Assembly: GCF_018919145.1 (NCBI RefSeq)
Contig: NZ_JAHLQJ010000003.1
Span: forward strand, 186,001-250,000
Length of the DNA: 64,000 bases
Reading direction: 5' to 3'
Source of the DNA: Paenibacillus brevis
Lineage (GTDB): Bacteria > Bacillota > Bacilli > Paenibacillales > Paenibacillaceae
Of this stretch, positions 54,690 to 63,022 are shown piece after piece. Position 1 is the first letter of the stretch. The number at the start of each line of letters is the position of its first letter. The notes beneath the pieces were generated by a model. That model was not told where the DNA came from, ran no database searches, and saw nothing but the letters and a program-made list of their open reading frames with translations. Made by a program: the position numbers and the translations under genes.

Positions 54690-54960
54690 CTTCACGGAGC
54701 ATGACCGAAATGAGATTGGTCAAGTAGGACGAGTGAAGTTCGGGTCAAGACTAGAATGACGATCGGACAAGCGAAGTCCGGCGCAAAGCCGAAGCATAAT
54801 GAGTCCGTGTAGCAACTCCAGCCACGCCTCGGTATGCCATCGCGTTCGCGAGTAAAGCGAATCGCGCAAGCTGACATGCCGCAGGTTACAAGCTTATTGC
54901 AGCGCAACTATGGCGCAGCCATGTGCAGACTGCATTGCAGTTAAACTGCAATGGCGAAGT
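54690..54960 (+). other. Structured, gene-free interval between two repeat copies
   Basis: No coding frame is convincing. The stretch is dense in short inverted repeats: CATTGCAGTT/AACTGCAATG near 54930, CGCGTTCGC/GCGAATCGCG near 54842-54868 and GTCCGGCGCAAAGCCGAAGC-like arms near 54776. It is bounded by copy D and copy E of the interspersed repeat. It could be a structured RNA or remnant mobile DNA. Confidence 0.35.
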
Positions 54961-54978
54961 AGTCAGGCAAAAGTTTGA

Positions 54979-55101
54979 AGGGTTGTGAAGAAGCGTTAGC
55001 GTTCGCCTTTGTGAGCGGATTTCTCCCTTGTGAGAACTTAGTCCAATTAAAGAAATCCGCGAACAACAGCGATCGTAGCAACTCTTCACACGTTGCCCCA
55101 T
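54979..55101 (+). repeat. Interspersed repeat, copy E
   Basis: TTGTGAAGAAGCG, GTTCGCCTTTGTGAG and CGGATTTCT on the left; AGAAATCCGC, GAACAACAGCGATCG and CAACTCTTCACACGTTGCCCC on the right. The left-arm end is closer to copy B (AAGAAGCGTTAGCGTTCGCC). It ends about 50 bp from the glycogen phosphorylase stop, tail-on. Confidence 0.78.
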
Positions 55102-55150
55102 CCAACTAGCCCTAATGTTTAAATGGGGCAGCAGCCTTTTTACGCTAAGA

Positions 55151-56767
55151 TTAGCGCTTGATATACATTTTGTTGTAGTATTCCTCCAGCATCCGCTTGG
55201 TAGCAAATGCCTCACGGGTCGTCTCGATGCTCTTACGCATCATTTCTACCCACTTGGCACGGTTCTCATAGTAGGTTGGCAGCACCCGGTTCAAAAGGGT
55301 ATCATACAGTGCGTCACTGTCATGCTGGTCAAGTACAGCAAAGTCGGTCGTCTCGAAGCCATCGCCGATCTGCCAGCCATTCTCCCCGTCAATGCAGGCT
55401 TCCGGCCACCAGCCATCCAGAATGGAGCAGTTCAGTACGCCGTTCATTGCAGCCTTCATACCGGAGGTGCCGCTGGCTTCCAGCGGTCTGCGCGGGTTGT
55501 TGAGCCAAATATCTGAGCCCCTTGTTAATTGGGCGCCGATCGTCATGTCGTAGTTCTCAAGGAAGACGACACTCTTCGGATATTTCTTCATCATGGACAC
55601 AAGATTGCTGACGATTTTCTTGCCGGTGTCGTCCAGCGGGTGCGCCTTCCCGGAGAAGACAATCTGAACCTTGCCGGACTCCAGATACGGTTCAATGATC
55701 TCAGGCTGAGAGAAAATCAAATCACTGCGTTTGTAAGGAGCAGCACGGCGGGAGAATCCGATCAGCAGATTGTCTTCATTCAGTGCAATGCCTGAACGCT
55801 CCTGGATAAACGCGATCAGCTCACGTTTGATCTCCATGTGCGTCTCCCATAGATCACCGTCATTTTCATAAGCGTCTGTCATCCGCTCATCCACCCAGGT
55901 TGGCGTATGAATGGCATTGGTGATTCCGATGATCTCCGAGCGTCCGGCGACTTCCTTCCACATTTTGTTGGAGGTATCCGCATGGAGGGCTGCAACCCCG
56001 TTGGAAATACGGGACAGGCGCAGGCCGGCCACCGTCATGTTGAACGGGCTGCCGCCGATGCGTTCCATTTGATCACGTGTCAAGCCGTTAAATGCCGTCA
56101 TATATTCCAGACGATCCAGGGGATGCGTCTCATTTCCTTCCTTGATCGGTGTGTGCGTCGTGAAGACAACCTCTTCGCGTGTAGCCGTCCAAGCCTCTTC
56201 AAAGGTTCGCCCTGCACACATCTTCTCACGGATCAACTCCGTAGCTGCCAGTGCCGCATGTCCCTCATTAAAGTGATAGACATCGATTGGAATTTGAAGC
56301 GCACGCATCGCTTTCACACCACCGATACCAAGGACAATCTCCTGAGCAATCCGTTCCTCGCCGAACCATCCGTACAATTGTCCGGTAATCCAAGCATCGC
56401 CATTTTCAGGAATGTCTGTATCAAGCAAGTAGAGAGGGGTGTTGCCAAAATGCTCTGTCTTCCAGACCTTGCAGATGACATCGGTATTCCGTACCTTCAC
56501 CGCAACCTTGACCCCGGTATCCTCCAAAAAATCATATACATAGTTGTGATAGGTATCGTAAGGCTTGCCATGCTCATCAATCCGCTGATCGGTGTATCCC
56601 TGCTTCCATTTGATGCCGATGGCTATAATCGGCGCCTCAATATCCTTGGCTCCCTTGATGTAATCCCCAGCCAATATTCCGAGCCCTCCGGCATACATCT
56701 TAAAATCGGAATGCAGCCCGTACTCCATGCTGAAGTACGCTACAGTAGGCAATTTTTTCTCACTCAT
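55151..56767 (-). CDS. glgP: Alpha-glucan phosphorylase, short form (GT35)
   Basis: 538 aa; releases glucose-1-phosphate from glycogen or maltodextrin using PLP. Motifs: YFSMEYGLHSDFKMYAGGLG at the start (active-site and substrate part), HFNEGHAAL near 165, GFSRRAAPYKR near 345 and ASGTSGMKAAMNG with the PLP-binding Lys near 440. The length is that of the compact 'alpha-glucan family phosphorylase' type rather than the 800-residue GlgP. GAGGAGG is 9 nt before the ATG. Two CAAACGTTTG palindromes lie in its upstream region. Confidence 0.9.
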   Translation of the reverse strand: MSEKKLPTVAYFSMEYGLHSDFKMYAGGLGILAGDYIKGAKDIEAPIIAIGIKWKQGYTDQRIDEHGKPYDTYHNYVYDFLEDTGVKVAVKVRNTDVICKVWKTEHFGNTPLYLLDTDIPENGDAWITGQLYGWFGEERIAQEIVLGIGGVKAMRALQIPIDVYHFNEGHAALAATELIREKMCAGRTFEEAWTATREEVVFTTHTPIKEGNETHPLDRLEYMTAFNGLTRDQMERIGGSPFNMTVAGLRLSRISNGVAALHADTSNKMWKEVAGRSEIIGITNAIHTPTWVDERMTDAYENDGDLWETHMEIKRELIAFIQERSGIALNEDNLLIGFSRRAAPYKRSDLIFSQPEIIEPYLESGKVQIVFSGKAHPLDDTGKKIVSNLVSMMKKYPKSVVFLENYDMTIGAQLTRGSDIWLNNPRRPLEASGTSGMKAAMNGVLNCSILDGWWPEACIDGENGWQIGDGFETTDFAVLDQHDSDALYDTLLNRVLPTYYENRAKWVEMMRKSIETTREAFATKRMLEEYYNKMYIKR

Positions 56768-56841
56768 TGCAAAAGCCTCCTCGTATTTTTTTCATAAATA
56801 CACCGGCAGATGGTTTCGCTCAGAAAGTAGATGAATTTGTG

Positions 56842-57018
56842 CAAACGTTTGTCCGATAGAAAGCAGCTTGCCAATGTGAAAGCGATTTCGAGAATTATTC
56901 TAGCACATTTTATGACGGATGCGATAGGAAATTACACCGATCAACCCAATTTTTTTAAAAAATTATAAAAATCATTATGAATTTAGGAATGTGTTCTCAT
57001 TTTGAGATCAAACGTTTG
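56842..57018. promoter_or_regulatory. Two LacI-type operator candidates between glgP and the ypsA-like gene
   Basis: The 10-bp palindrome CAAACGTTTG occurs at 56842-56851 and 57009-57018 (167 bp apart), each extended on one side by GCA/TGC. GCAAACGTTTGC-like sites are typical of LacI-family regulators of maltose and glycogen genes (MalR) and partly resemble cre sites. The first is 75 bp upstream of the glgP start. The 310-bp gap contains no other recognised element. Confidence 0.5.
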
Positions 57019-57077
57019 CATTGCGAGGCGAAATTGGTGTGCCCCTAACGATTCCGGGAAAGGTGAACCTGCTGTAC

Positions 57078-57647
57078 TTAATCCACTGGGTCGACGTCTT
57101 GGAATACTCGCATTTCATCCGCGACCGACTGAATATCCTCAAGACCAAGCTGCAGATAGAGGTAGCCTTCCGCATGCTGCTTTTGCATTGCCCGGCGTTT
57201 AATAAACTTGGGACTGGCTTCGCCGCTGTCCTCATCATAAACAAGCAGAATACCGTCACTTTTTCGCAGCAGCAGATCATCCCGGGCAGAGAACTGCCAA
57301 GGTCCCAGATAGCCTTCTTTGCTAATGGATGCAAAATAATCCACTTTAGAAATCAAATCGCGGAAATAATGTTGCTTCTCCTCGCTCCACTGCTCCTCCT
57401 GACTCTGGAAGGCGGTAATGATGGCGCATTTTAACTCGGGATATTCAAGCTTCAATTCCAGAACCGCCTCGCAGGCCCACAGATCGACGCCATATTGCCC
57501 CGGTGTGAGCACCCATTCCAGGCCTTCTTCAGCCAGCGGCAGGAGACGGTCCCTGATCGCCTTGCGTATGTAAGGGATTCCTTCATGCTTATTATTATAG
57601 ATCCCCAATTCATGGGCACGGTAGCCGGTAATAAGAAGGTTCTTCAC
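57078..57647 (-). CDS. ypsA: YpsA-like SLOG-family protein (DUF1273)
   Basis: 189 aa. N-terminal LLITGYRAHELGIYNNK and middle LTPGQYGVDLWACEAVLEL match the YpsA/DUF1273 group, a Rossmann-like SLOG fold thought to bind nucleotides; the Bacillus YpsA affects cell division and oxidative stress. The GTG at 57647 with AAAGGATGACC upstream gives the family-typical start; the frame from 57728 adds 27 residues without a site. Single gene, running toward glgP. Confidence 0.82.
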   Translation of the reverse strand: MKNLLITGYRAHELGIYNNKHEGIPYIRKAIRDRLLPLAEEGLEWVLTPGQYGVDLWACEAVLELKLEYPELKCAIITAFQSQEEQWSEEKQHYFRDLISKVDYFASISKEGYLGPWQFSARDDLLLRKSDGILLVYDEDSGEASPKFIKRRAMQKQHAEGYLYLQLGLEDIQSVADEMRVFQDVDPVD

Positions 57648-57777
57648 GATAGGGTCATCCTTTCGATTGCAGGGCAGTCCGATAAATCTTACAGGTTGTC
57701 TGACTATTATATCACTGTTCGGATACATGGTTTATGCTAGTCTGTCACTATAAATGGATATTACTGGAGCGTGAGTG

Positions 57778-58623
57778 ATGAACAAGCGGTATTTTAAAGG
57801 CCTTATTCTTTGGATGGTTCTTATACTTACTGCGTGCGGGGCGAGTGAATCTGTAACTGATCTTGCAGAGGCAGGTCCTAGTGAAAGCCGCATCCTCTTG
57901 TCCGCAGGCGAAGTAATTCGTCAAGCGGCTGATAACTTTGAGGAGGCAACCAGTTACTCCGTGAAGGGTGAGGCTCAGCAAGAACTAGAGAGAACCCTAA
58001 ATGGAAAAATATCAATCATGAAGTCTGAAATGATAACGGAAGCCCAGTGGATCAAGCAGGCGTCTCAACATCACATGCTAATAGATATCAAGACAGAAGG
58101 AATGCAGCCCACGACAGTGGAGCAATACTTTATTCCCGGTACAGGCCACTTTTCAAGAATTGGAGAAGAGGGTTGGGTCAAGCTCGCAGGAGAGGAACTG
58201 GACAGGGGGGTAGCCGATATGCAAATGAACCCGCAAAGCCTGGAGTATCTATTGGGCGTGTTAGAGAGGTTGCAGGACGATGTGCTTTTTATGCAGGAAG
58301 GCAATTATTATACAATGACGCTTGAGCTTCCTGAGGAAGAGCTTGTGCGGATAGACGAGATGACGAACGCAGGTCTGGAAGCGAACGAGTCCTCAAACGC
58401 GCCCTTATTGACAGCCGCTTATTCAGTAAAGAAGATGAAAGTAGGCTTCAAGGCCAATAAGGACAGCCTTTTGCCACATGAATTATCGATGGAGAGTGAG
58501 ACAGAGATTGGCGAGGGCGAGAACCTCATGGTGCAAAGAAAGATAGATAGAAGCACCTTCTTCAATTTTAACGGGATAGATACGATAGAACTGCCTCCAG
58601 AAGTGATTGAAACAGCGCGATGA
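57778..58623 (+). CDS. Putative LolA-like/DUF6612-type lipoprotein
   Basis: 281 aa. The N-terminus has a lipoprotein signal with lipobox LTAC (Cys20), so it should be membrane-anchored on the outer face. The mature protein is a single beta-rich domain with two helices, ITEAQWIKQ, TTVEQYFIPGTGHFSRIGEEGWVKL and a central SLEYLLGVLERL; this resembles LolA-like DUF6612 lipoproteins of Bacilli, but I am not sure of the family. The ATG at 57778 is 8 nt after GGAG. Function unknown. Confidence 0.65.
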   Translation: MNKRYFKGLILWMVLILTACGASESVTDLAEAGPSESRILLSAGEVIRQAADNFEEATSYSVKGEAQQELERTLNGKISIMKSEMITEAQWIKQASQHHMLIDIKTEGMQPTTVEQYFIPGTGHFSRIGEEGWVKLAGEELDRGVADMQMNPQSLEYLLGVLERLQDDVLFMQEGNYYTMTLELPEEELVRIDEMTNAGLEANESSNAPLLTAAYSVKKMKVGFKANKDSLLPHELSMESETEIGEGENLMVQRKIDRSTFFNFNGIDTIELPPEVIETAR

Positions 58624-58820
58624 TGGAGTAGGGACAATTAAAGGTTAGACGATTAACCGATAGTCCAAATCAAAGTCAGTCGTGTTAAACAGGCAGCCAT
58701 CGGGTTCTCTAGCGGCGGGGCCTGTTAAATCATTATTGAATGATCCTCCAACTAGAATTATGATGGAATTTAAACCATGGGGCAGCACGGCCTCATTCAC
58801 CGAAATAAAGGAGATCAGAG

Positions 58821-60137
58821 ATGCAAATAAAAGTTGGAGTTATTGGTACGATAGAGTTTGTGCAGCAGGTGCTTCGGGTCATCAAGTCTTTTCCTACCTT
58901 TTTGCCCATGACGCGTGTGGCCGGCAATGAAGCCGAGGCCGTAACGGCAGCAGAGGAACTGAGCAGGGAGACGGAGGTCCTCTTGTTGTCCGGAGCCTTG
59001 CCGCATCGTGCCGTCAAGCTCACTGCGATGCTGAGCATCCCCGTGTTCTACGTGCCCCTTAACGGGGCTGGTTTATATAAGTCGCTATTTAAGGTATTCC
59101 GTGCGGGTAAGCTGGATCGTGGAATTTCCACCGATTCCTTAACGAAGGCGATGGTCACCCGGACGCTGTCAGATCTGGGGCTGGAACGGACGAAGGTGTA
59201 TGTGTATGACGGTCCGGCGTATGCTTCTGCCAAGCAGCTTGTGGCTTTTCATCGAAACCTGGCGGAATCGGGAAAGTGCGCTATGGTGTTAACGGGGGTA
59301 GAACAGGTGGCGGAGCAATTAAACCATTTATCCATTGAAAACGAGGTGATAGCTGCCTCTGATCAGGATATCATCGTGACGTTGGAACGGGCACTCCTCT
59401 CCACGGAATCCCGTCGTGGCAAGGAATCGCAGATCGTAGTCGGTATGATTAACGTAGATGACTTCGGCAAGTTAGCCATGAAGCGGAGCAGTGAACATGA
59501 AGTTCAGAAGCTGAAGCTGGATATCCATCGGATGCTCCTTCATTATGTGGAACAACTCGACGGCTATTTAACAGCATTGGGTGGAGATGAGTATTTGTTC
59601 TTCACTACCCGGGGGATATTCGAGCGTGAGACCGGGGGATACAAGACGATCCCTCTTGCCAAGGAAGCCTATCAGTCCTACGGGATTTCTTTAAGTGTGG
59701 GTATCGGCTTCGGGATGTCGGCTAATGACGCCGGGACGAATGCAAGAAGCGCCTTGCGCAAGGCGAAGGATGCAGGTGGCAATGCTTGCTTTATCATTCG
59801 GGAAGACTCAACGCTGATTGGTCCGCTGGAAATGGCAAACCCGGTACAGGCGATTCTGGCTCCTACCGATCCTGAACTCATCAGACAAGCCCAGGAGGCA
59901 GGCATGACAAGTGCCTATCTCAGCAAGCTGCTTCATCATATGGCCCGATTCCACAAATACGATTACAAGGTTCATGAGCTGGCCGCTCTATTGGGTATCA
60001 CTGTGCGCAGCACCCATCGCTTGCTGGTGCAATGGATGGATGGGGGCTTAGTGGAAATTGCCGGGTATGAGAAGGTGCCGCGAGGTCGTCCGATGCAAAT
60101 CTATCGGTTCACGTTCCTTATGGGGAGGTCAGTATAG
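58821..60137 (+). CDS. Regulator with receptor, GGDEF-like and winged-helix domains
   Basis: 438 aa, an unusual three-part protein. Residues 1-190 resemble the PrpR-type receptor (IGTIEFVQQVL, VLLLSGALPHRAV, AKQLVAFHRNLAESG, EVIAASDQDIIVTLERALL). Residues about 200-335 are a GGDEF-like fold with MINVDDFGKL, LGGDEYLFF (Gly254-Tyr258) and SVGIGFGM...NARSALRKAKDAGGNACFI. The C-terminus (about 350-438) looks like a winged helix: VHELAALLGITVRSTHRLLVQW. I infer a DNA-binding sensor. Whether the GGDEF part makes, binds or hydrolyses a nucleotide (it could also resemble GTP cyclohydrolase III) is unknown. It sits 96 bp upstream of the operon it probably controls. Confidence 0.7.
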   Translation: MQIKVGVIGTIEFVQQVLRVIKSFPTFLPMTRVAGNEAEAVTAAEELSRETEVLLLSGALPHRAVKLTAMLSIPVFYVPLNGAGLYKSLFKVFRAGKLDRGISTDSLTKAMVTRTLSDLGLERTKVYVYDGPAYASAKQLVAFHRNLAESGKCAMVLTGVEQVAEQLNHLSIENEVIAASDQDIIVTLERALLSTESRRGKESQIVVGMINVDDFGKLAMKRSSEHEVQKLKLDIHRMLLHYVEQLDGYLTALGGDEYLFFTTRGIFERETGGYKTIPLAKEAYQSYGISLSVGIGFGMSANDAGTNARSALRKAKDAGGNACFIIREDSTLIGPLEMANPVQAILAPTDPELIRQAQEAGMTSAYLSKLLHHMARFHKYDYKVHELAALLGITVRSTHRLLVQWMDGGLVEIAGYEKVPRGRPMQIYRFTFLMGRSV

Positions 60138-60148
60138 CAGTCTGCTCT

Positions 60149-60183
60149 TATATAAAGACGATTTAATCTCCTGTCTTTATATA
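60149..60183 (+). promoter_or_regulatory. Candidate operator upstream of the SDR/lyase/serine dehydratase operon
   Basis: TATATAAAGAC (60149-60159) and GTCTTTATATA (60173-60183) form an exact 11-bp inverted repeat with a 13-nt spacer in the 96-bp gap between the regulator and the next gene. It could be the regulator's binding site, or a hairpin; there is no U-tract typical of a terminator. Confidence 0.5.
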
Positions 60184-60233
60184 TTTGGTAGCCGTATGCT
60201 GAAGAGGAACATACCGAGAGGGGAGCTGTGTGA

Positions 60234-61250
60234 ATGATAACGGTTGAACAATTGGAGGCCAAGCTGGCCGAACCCACAGAAGAACTAGTTAATGACCTGG
60301 GTCGAGTATCCGGTGATCTTATCCTGTTGGGAGTAGGGGGGAAGATGGGACCAAGCCTGGCTAAGCTTGCGGTGAATGCTATCCGCGAAGGAGGGCTGAA
60401 CAAACGGGTCATCGGTGTATCGCGATTCTCCAATGCCGAGGCACGCAAGGAGTTGGATGAGGTCGGTGTAGAGACGATTTCCTGTGAGCTACTGGATGAT
60501 GAGGCCCTGCGCGCGCTGCCCCATGCTGAAAATGTCATCTACATGGCGGGTAATAAGTTCGGTACGAAGGGCCGGGAGCATTTTACTTGGGCGATGAATA
60601 CGTATTTGCCGGGAAGAGTGGCGGACAAATTCAAGGATTCTCGCATCGTGGTGTTCTCGTCCGGCAATATTTATCCGTTCCTGCCCGTGTCCGGGGGTGG
60701 GGCGGATGAGCAGGTGATGCCGCAGCCGATTGGCGAGTATGCCCAATCTACATTGGGCCGCGAGCGGATCTTTGAGTACCATTCCCATAAGAACGGTACG
60801 CCGATGGCGATGTACCGGTTGAATTACGCCATAGACATGCGCTATGGGGTGTTGCTGGAGTTAGCCAGAGCGGTCAACGAAGATCGCGAGATTGATTTAA
60901 CGATGGGCTTTGCCAATGTGATCTGGCAAGGAGACGCTAATGTGATGGCACTTCGTTGCCTGACACAATGCGACAGTCCTCCGAACATTGTGAATATTAC
61001 GGGACCGGAGACACTGTCCATTCGCTGGGCAGCGAACGAGTTCGCCAAGCGACTAGGCAAGGAAGCACGGCTGACCGGGGTTGAATCGGAGACGGCACTG
61101 CTGAACAATGCCTCCAAGTCCCATCAATTATTTGGATATCCGCGGGTGTCGCTATTACAGATGATGGATTGGACGGCGGAATGGGTGAAGCAGGGCGGGG
61201 CAACTTGGAACAAGCCTACCCATTTTCAGGAACGAAAGGGGAATTTCTAA
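60234..61250 (+). CDS. SDR-type NAD-dependent epimerase/dehydratase-like protein
   Basis: 338 aa. Rossmann motif LLGVGGKMGPSLAKLA near 32, MAGNKFG near 105 and FSSGNIYPF near 140. The expected YxxxK catalytic pair reads GEYAQSTLGRE: Tyr169 is present, but Thr173 replaces Lys, so ordinary SDR chemistry is questionable. The C-terminal half has NITGPETLSIRWAANEFAK, like nucleotide-sugar SDRs. AGGGGAG is upstream of the ATG. It ends at 61250 and the DHDPS-like gene starts at the next base. Confidence 0.8.
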   Translation: MITVEQLEAKLAEPTEELVNDLGRVSGDLILLGVGGKMGPSLAKLAVNAIREGGLNKRVIGVSRFSNAEARKELDEVGVETISCELLDDEALRALPHAENVIYMAGNKFGTKGREHFTWAMNTYLPGRVADKFKDSRIVVFSSGNIYPFLPVSGGGADEQVMPQPIGEYAQSTLGRERIFEYHSHKNGTPMAMYRLNYAIDMRYGVLLELARAVNEDREIDLTMGFANVIWQGDANVMALRCLTQCDSPPNIVNITGPETLSIRWAANEFAKRLGKEARLTGVESETALLNNASKSHQLFGYPRVSLLQMMDWTAEWVKQGGATWNKPTHFQERKGNF

Positions 61251-62333
61251 ATGCCTAATACGGACAAAGCCAGAACCCTCTCACCGGAACTAAGTGCCGC
61301 ATTGCATGACGGTCTCGCCATACCGGCCCATCCGCTTGCGCTGGATGAGCATCGTAAGCTGGATGAAGTCAGCCAGCGGGCATTAACCCGATATTACATC
61401 GCCAGTGGAGCTGGAGGTATTGCGGTGGGCGTTCATTCCACCCAATTTGAAATTCGCGATCCTGAGCACGATTTGTTTGAAACGGTGTTGAGAATGGCCG
61501 CAGAAGAAGTGGAGCGTGCGAAGCTGACTCGTCCTTTCCTGAAGGTAGCGGGAGTTTGCGGTCCAACCGAGCAGGCTTTGCATGAGGTCGATGTGGCTGC
61601 TCGCCTTGGCTATGATGCGGTCCTGCTGAGCATGGGCGGGCTGACGGATTGGTCCGAAGCCGACTTGCTAGAGCGCACCCGCCAGGTGGCTGCGCGTATC
61701 CCGGTTATCGGCTTCTACCTCCAGCCTTCCGTTGGCGGACGTCGGTTCACCTATGAGTTCTGGTTGCAGTTTGCCGAAATTCCGAATGTCGTGGCGATCA
61801 AGATGGCACCGTTCAATCGATACCAAACCCTGGACGTCGCCAGAGCGGTATGCAGTTCATCTCGCCGAGAAGAGATCGCCCTCTATACGGGTAACGACGA
61901 TAACATTGTGGCTGACTTATTAACTACGTTTCGTTTCGTCGTTGATGGTGTTCCTGTAGAGAAGGCCATTGTTGGAGGATTGCTTGGTCATTGGGCGGTG
62001 TGGACGCGTAAAGCGGTAGAATTGCTGGAAGAAATTAAACAGCTTCGGTGTGAAGACACTCTGGCGAGGGAATGGTTGACGCGTGCGGCACAAGTTACCG
62101 ATACGAATGCAGCCTTCTTCGACCCTGCTCATGCCTTTGCAGGCTGCATCCCAGGCATTCATGAGGTGCTTGTAAGGCAAGGACTTATGAAGGGGATCTG
62201 GTGCCTGAACCCTGCGGAGCAGCTTTCTCCTGGTCAAAGTGAAGAGATCGATCGGGTCTATTCGCAGTATCCTCAACTCAATGACGATGAGTTCGTCGCT
62301 GCGGGCTTGCAGCAGTGGCGCTCTTTTTCATAG
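61251..62333 (+). CDS. DHDPS/NAL-family lyase
   Basis: 360 aa, longer than the usual 290-300. It is a TIM-barrel class I aldolase/dehydratase: the Schiff-base Lys is Lys184 in VVAIKMAPFN and the proton-relay Tyr is Tyr156 in IGFYLQPSVGG. The substrate loop differs from true DHDPS (GVHSTQ instead of GTTGE), so a role in lysine synthesis is unlikely; cleavage or dehydration of a 2-keto acid is more plausible. It abuts the SDR gene without a gap and the serine dehydratase genes follow after 5 bp. Confidence 0.85.
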   Translation: MPNTDKARTLSPELSAALHDGLAIPAHPLALDEHRKLDEVSQRALTRYYIASGAGGIAVGVHSTQFEIRDPEHDLFETVLRMAAEEVERAKLTRPFLKVAGVCGPTEQALHEVDVAARLGYDAVLLSMGGLTDWSEADLLERTRQVAARIPVIGFYLQPSVGGRRFTYEFWLQFAEIPNVVAIKMAPFNRYQTLDVARAVCSSSRREEIALYTGNDDNIVADLLTTFRFVVDGVPVEKAIVGGLLGHWAVWTRKAVELLEEIKQLRCEDTLAREWLTRAAQVTDTNAAFFDPAHAFAGCIPGIHEVLVRQGLMKGIWCLNPAEQLSPGQSEEIDRVYSQYPQLNDDEFVAAGLQQWRSFS

Positions 62334-62338
62334 CGGTT

Positions 62339-63022
62339 ATGAGGTTCAAGGATGTCTTTTCCATTATAGGACCCAGCATGATCGGGCCCTCCAGTTCACA
62401 CACGGCAGGCGCTGTGCGCATTGGCCGAGTGGCCCGGCAAGCGCTGGGCGGCATACCGACGGAAGCAAATATCCGGTTGTACGGTTCTTTTGCCGAGACT
62501 TACCGGGGACACGGCACGGACGTTGCGCTGGTTGGCGGGATGCTTGACTTCGCCACGGACGATGAAGCCATTCCTGACGCTTTCCATCATGCGGAGCAAG
62601 CGGGCTTAAATATACAACTATACACTGAGAAGAAGCCGGTACCTCATCCTAATACAGTAGACCTGTTGCTTCGGAGTCAAGCGGATGCGATCTCCATTCA
62701 GGGCTGCTCCATCGGCGGAGGCAATATTGAAATCTTGAAGGTGAATCGTTTTCCTGTGAAATTTACGGCGATGCAGCCTACACTGCTTATTTTTCATACG
62801 GATCGGCCGGGTATGGTTGCGGAAATGTCCGGTGTCCTGCGAAGGGCAGGGGTAAACATTGGACTGATGCAGGTTGTTCGGGAATCCAGGCATGGTAAGG
62901 CTCTGACGGTAATAGAGTGCGATCAGCCTCCTGGAGGGACAGTTCTGAGCAAAATTGGCCGAATGGAGAGCGTAAGCAAAGTACGTGTGATCGATCTTAT
63001 AGGAGAGGGCGGGAGAGCATGA
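62339..63022 (+). CDS. sdaAB: L-serine dehydratase, iron-sulfur type, beta subunit
   Basis: 227 aa. N-terminal domain with FSIIGPSMIGPSSSHTAGAVRIGR and AETYRGHGTDVAL, then a C-terminal ACT domain (LLIFHTDRPGMVAEMSGVLR) that allosterically senses an amino acid. Together with the next gene it deaminates L-serine to pyruvate via a 4Fe-4S cluster. The ATG at 62339 is used, 5 bp after the previous stop; the longer frame from 62315 overlaps it. It overlaps the alpha subunit by 4 bp. Confidence 0.93.
   Translation: MRFKDVFSIIGPSMIGPSSSHTAGAVRIGRVARQALGGIPTEANIRLYGSFAETYRGHGTDVALVGGMLDFATDDEAIPDAFHHAEQAGLNIQLYTEKKPVPHPNTVDLLLRSQADAISIQGCSIGGGNIEILKVNRFPVKFTAMQPTLLIFHTDRPGMVAEMSGVLRRAGVNIGLMQVVRESRHGKALTVIECDQPPGGTVLSKIGRMESVSKVRVIDLIGEGGRA

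Noticed and set aside
54692..54907. Minus-strand ORF of 71 codons in the repeat-rich gap
   Set aside because: Cys/Arg-rich composition, no ribosome site, lies in hairpin-dense non-coding DNA.
55907..56797. Plus-strand ORF of 296 codons opposite glgP
   Set aside because: Antisense shadow; the glgP motifs on the minus strand are unambiguous.
56842..56851. CAAACGTTTG as a CcpA (cre) site
   Set aside because: The central CG fits, but the outer positions of the cre consensus do not; a LacI-family operator such as MalR is a better match. Kept as a generic LacI-type site.
58624..58820. Second operator upstream of the GGDEF-like regulator
   Set aside because: I looked for a copy of TATATAAAGAC and found none, so autoregulation through the same site is not supported.
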